Of a stretch of 64,000 nt of DNA, positions 61,901 to 64,000 are shown one piece after another. Below the pieces are notes generated by a model, which was not told the DNA's origin, did no database searches, and saw nothing but the letters and a program-made list of their open reading frames with translations. Source of the DNA: Ramazzottius varieornatus. Lineage: Eukaryota; Tardigrada; Eutardigrada; Parachela; Ramazzottiidae. The first letter of the stretch is position 1; each line of letters opens with the position of its first letter. The stretch spans positions 2,345,249 through 2,409,248 of the forward strand of contig BDGG01000005.1 of NCBI GenBank assembly GCA_001949185.1, in the 5' to 3' direction. Both the position numbers and the translations under genes were made by a program.

Positions 61901-63952
61901 CTCCTCGTAAGCTCGTACCGCACCAAAATGCATCCGTACTCATGCGCTGAATTTTTGTAGTTTACATACCAGTCCAATAACGCCGACTGGCTGTCCATGA
62001 CCCGTTCGAAGCGAGCCGACAAGTGCCCAAGGGAGGTCAACCATTTGTGGATGTTGCTGCATTGCAACGATGAAAATAACGCAAAGTCTTTTGCCCAGCA
62101 GCTGGCCCAAAACGGGCGACCCATGGGCCTCATTATGACCGATGCTCCCGTCAAGATGTAAACTTACATTCCTTTCGTTTTCGCGCTGAAGCAGAACACT
62201 AACCGTATCTTGACTTTCAGAGTCAACACGGTGAACGACAGTCCAACGGCATTTGTGGAGGCAGCCAGAAAGCACTACAATCCAGCCTGTGCGCTGGTAG
62301 TTGCAATGTAAGTAGTTTCACCTCCGGGTCCACTCTCTCTTCCTTTTTACATGTAACCTCGCGATCCTTTAGCCTTCATGCATGGAGAAAGCCTCTTTCC
62401 GGTTTTTGCAGACTTCCCAGCAACTCGAGCGATCGCTACAACGCGTTTAAAGAGTTCTTCTGCTGCACCGCGCCTTGTAAGTTTGGGCAATTGATGTCTC
62501 AGAAATTTTGCAAATGCCGATTCCGGTGATCGTTTCTGATCCTTCGGGTTGTACTCTGCAGGTCCTTCGCAAGTAGTGGTGGCCAAGACCATCAGCGACC
62601 AGAAGAAGGTTCGAAGTGTTGCTACCAAAGTTTGCATGCAGATATTGGCAAAACTTGGCGGTGAGAACTGGAAGATGAAGGTGAGTCCAGGTCTCCGAAA
62701 TACGTTGAATGTAAAACTGCTTTGGTCGTGCTCACTCGTTTTTATTTGTCGTAGTTTCCCTTCAGTGTCCCGACGATGGTCATTGGGGTGGACTCGCATC
62801 GCGACAAGACCGAACGAAACACTGTGGTGGCCGTGAGCGCTACTCACAATGCTGGCTTCTCTGGGTACTTCAGTTTCACTGAATATGCAAAGGACGACGA
62901 CGCGGTTTATGGCACCGTGACTCGCCTTGTTAAAAGTACGCTCCTTAGTTTGGTTTTTCTGATTTTTCCTTTGAACATTGAAGTTGAATATTGCGGGCAG
63001 AGCATATTTGGGACGTTATGAAATAAATTCACCCATTTAATTTTCGTAAGTGGCGCACGTTTTCGATCAGTAGTATCAAAAACATGCGCCACTTGAGAAC
63101 GAACTGCGCGAAACCATTCGCCGACGTCTCATGTTTCTGAATTTGATCCGACTAGGTATTTTAAGCTCTGGTCTTTGGGAAATTCACTGTATGTAAATTT
63201 CAAAACACTTTGGCTACTAACGAGTTTGCTGTGCAGAAGCCGTGGAGGCTTTCAAGAAGCGTAACAACGTCGTCCCCGTCAACATCTTCATTTACCGGGA
63301 CGGTAAGTGTTGGCCTGTCTTTTCTATCCCTATCGCGGTGAAACGTAACTCAAGTATGTCTTTTTCTTAACAGGTATCAGCCAAGGACAACTTGATTACG
63401 TCCGTGAAGAAGAGCTGAAGGGCATCAAGACGGTCTTGGGCGACTTTGCTACGGATACCAAAGGCACTCTCCCCAGGCTAACTTACATCCTCGTCAACAA
63501 GCGCGATTCCTCTCGGTTCTTCGAAGCTGGCAACAACCCTTGCTCGGGGACCGTCATCGACAAAGTGGTCACTCGTCCATTCCGGTAAGCATGCATTTTT
63601 CCAACCATCTTTCGGAGCCCGGCAAATAGACAGCCTGATCGTTTCCCAAGTCGCACATGCCAGCAGCTACAGTAATATCACTGTACACGTGCCCCAGTTG
63701 GAAAACGATCTACTGTACTATAGTTTGCTCGGTGGCATCCCAGGATTTTCAGTTTCCTTGCTTTTCATATCTTCGCTCATTCATGGTGTCTTTTTCTTAT
63801 TTAGTTACGACTTTTTCATCGTGTCGCAGTCAGTTCGCGAGGGCACCGTGGCTCCTACCTACTACGACGTCATTTCCGACCAGGTGAAACTGCAACCGGA
63901 CGCGATGCAGCAGATGACATACATGTTGTGCCACATGTACTTCAACTGGCCG
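58986..63952 (+). CDS. PIWI-clade Argonaute (3' end beyond window)
   Basis: piRNA-guided Argonaute that silences transposons. Eighteen in-phase exons encode 841 residues in the window: 58986-59163, 59256-59348, 59642-59889, 59973-60091, 60319-60399, 60506-60613, 60706-60828, 60937-61075, 61200-61444, 61526-61640, 61961-62157, 62221-62307, 62412-62476, 62562-62680, 62755-62935, 63237-63302, 63374-63584 and 63805-63952. The N domain opens with [13 protein letters not shown]; the PAZ region (about 330-480) includes [20 protein letters not shown]. The PIWI domain has two catalytic aspartates, D652 (IGVDSHRD) and D721 (FIYRDG), then [20 protein letters not shown] and CHMYFNWP; the last catalytic histidine would lie past the edge. 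These motifs are PIWI-clade, not AGO-clade. The N-terminus is acidic and Pro/Ala-rich, without RG repeats. Confidence 0.95.
60150..60197. mobile_element. Palindromic intronic element, copy 20
   Basis: Arms caagtggcgcag and cgtgcgccactt with gctcgaccgttttcc before. PIWI intron 4 (227 nt). Confidence 0.7.
61725..61868. mobile_element. Palindromic intronic elements, copies 21-22
   Basis: A half copy at 61746-61760 (caggtggcgcat) preceded by tcgacaagatcgtcttt, then a full core at 61820-61868 (caagtggcgcacg to atgcgccactta) preceded by the same type of leader. PIWI intron 10 (320 nt). Confidence 0.7.
63047..63095. mobile_element. Palindromic intronic element, copy 23
   Basis: Arms taagtggcgcacg and atgcgccacttg. 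PIWI intron 15 (301 nt). Confidence 0.7.
63615..63732. mobile_element. Palindromic intronic element, copy 24 (long arms visible)
   Basis: Outer arms gagcccggcaaa (63615) and gtttgctcgg (to 63732), then gatcgtttcccaag and ttggaaaacgatc around a worn core. Total 118 bp, the same as copy 5. PIWI intron 17 (220 nt), more than half of it. Confidence 0.65.
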
Positions 63953-64000
63953 GTATGCCATTTTACTGTTTATTTTATAGGTGAAATCGAGCTTTTTATG

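Noticed and set aside
102-63732. Could the repeated palindromes be a CRISPR array or tRNA-like genes?
   Set aside because: They are dispersed over 64 kb in a eukaryote without regular spacing, and have no tRNA A/B boxes or cloverleaf.

Overview
The window is nuclear DNA of an invertebrate animal. Genes are split by many short introns (mostly 55-130 nt, GT-AG), and the gene set is animal-specific: MIB1-, PIWI-, LGN/Pins-, CABLES-, PDE7- and TCF21-like genes plus CEP104. A 5S rRNA gene is also present. The compact genes (about ten in 64 kb) fit a small-genome bilaterian such as a tardigrade or a mite, but nothing here fixes the phylum.

Layout. A 5' part of a CEP104-like gene (-) runs off the left edge, behind RPA12 (-), which is divergent from eIF2-alpha (+). 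A TCF21/musculin-type bHLH gene (-, 5.5-6.7 kb) holds a complete 5S rRNA gene and a second, gap-broken 5S copy in its first intron. After 3.4 kb without a gene comes a dihydrodiol-dehydrogenase-like oxidoreductase (+, 10.1-11.5 kb). A PDE7-type phosphodiesterase (-) occupies 13.1-22.0 kb, its 5' end not found. From 22 to 33 kb I recognise no gene. CABLES (+), RPAC2/POLR1D (-), LGN/Pins (+), a complete 18-exon mind bomb (-, 41.0-55.0 kb, with one 8.8-kb intron), an hnRNP A-type gene (-) and a PIWI Argonaute (+, running off the right edge) fill the rest. I reconstructed exons by hand from splice signals, frame continuity and family resemblance. All junctions are in phase except one in CABLES and the first-exon start of CEP104.

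The genes are housekeeping and developmental and do not form one pathway. Two Pol I subunits (RPA12, RPAC2) occur by coincidence 34 kb apart. MIB (Notch ligand ubiquitination), LGN (spindle orientation) and PIWI (piRNA silencing) are unlinked functions.

The most unusual structure is a family of about 24 dispersed palindromic elements. Each has a constant core of about 49 bp with arms reading aagtggcgcac and gtgcgccactt, in longer foldback arms up to about 118 bp. Nearly every copy lies inside an intron, none lies in an exon, and none lies in the 22-33 kb gene-poor stretch. Other unrelated inverted-repeat elements are also present, including one whose terminus coincides exactly with a PDE7 5' splice site.
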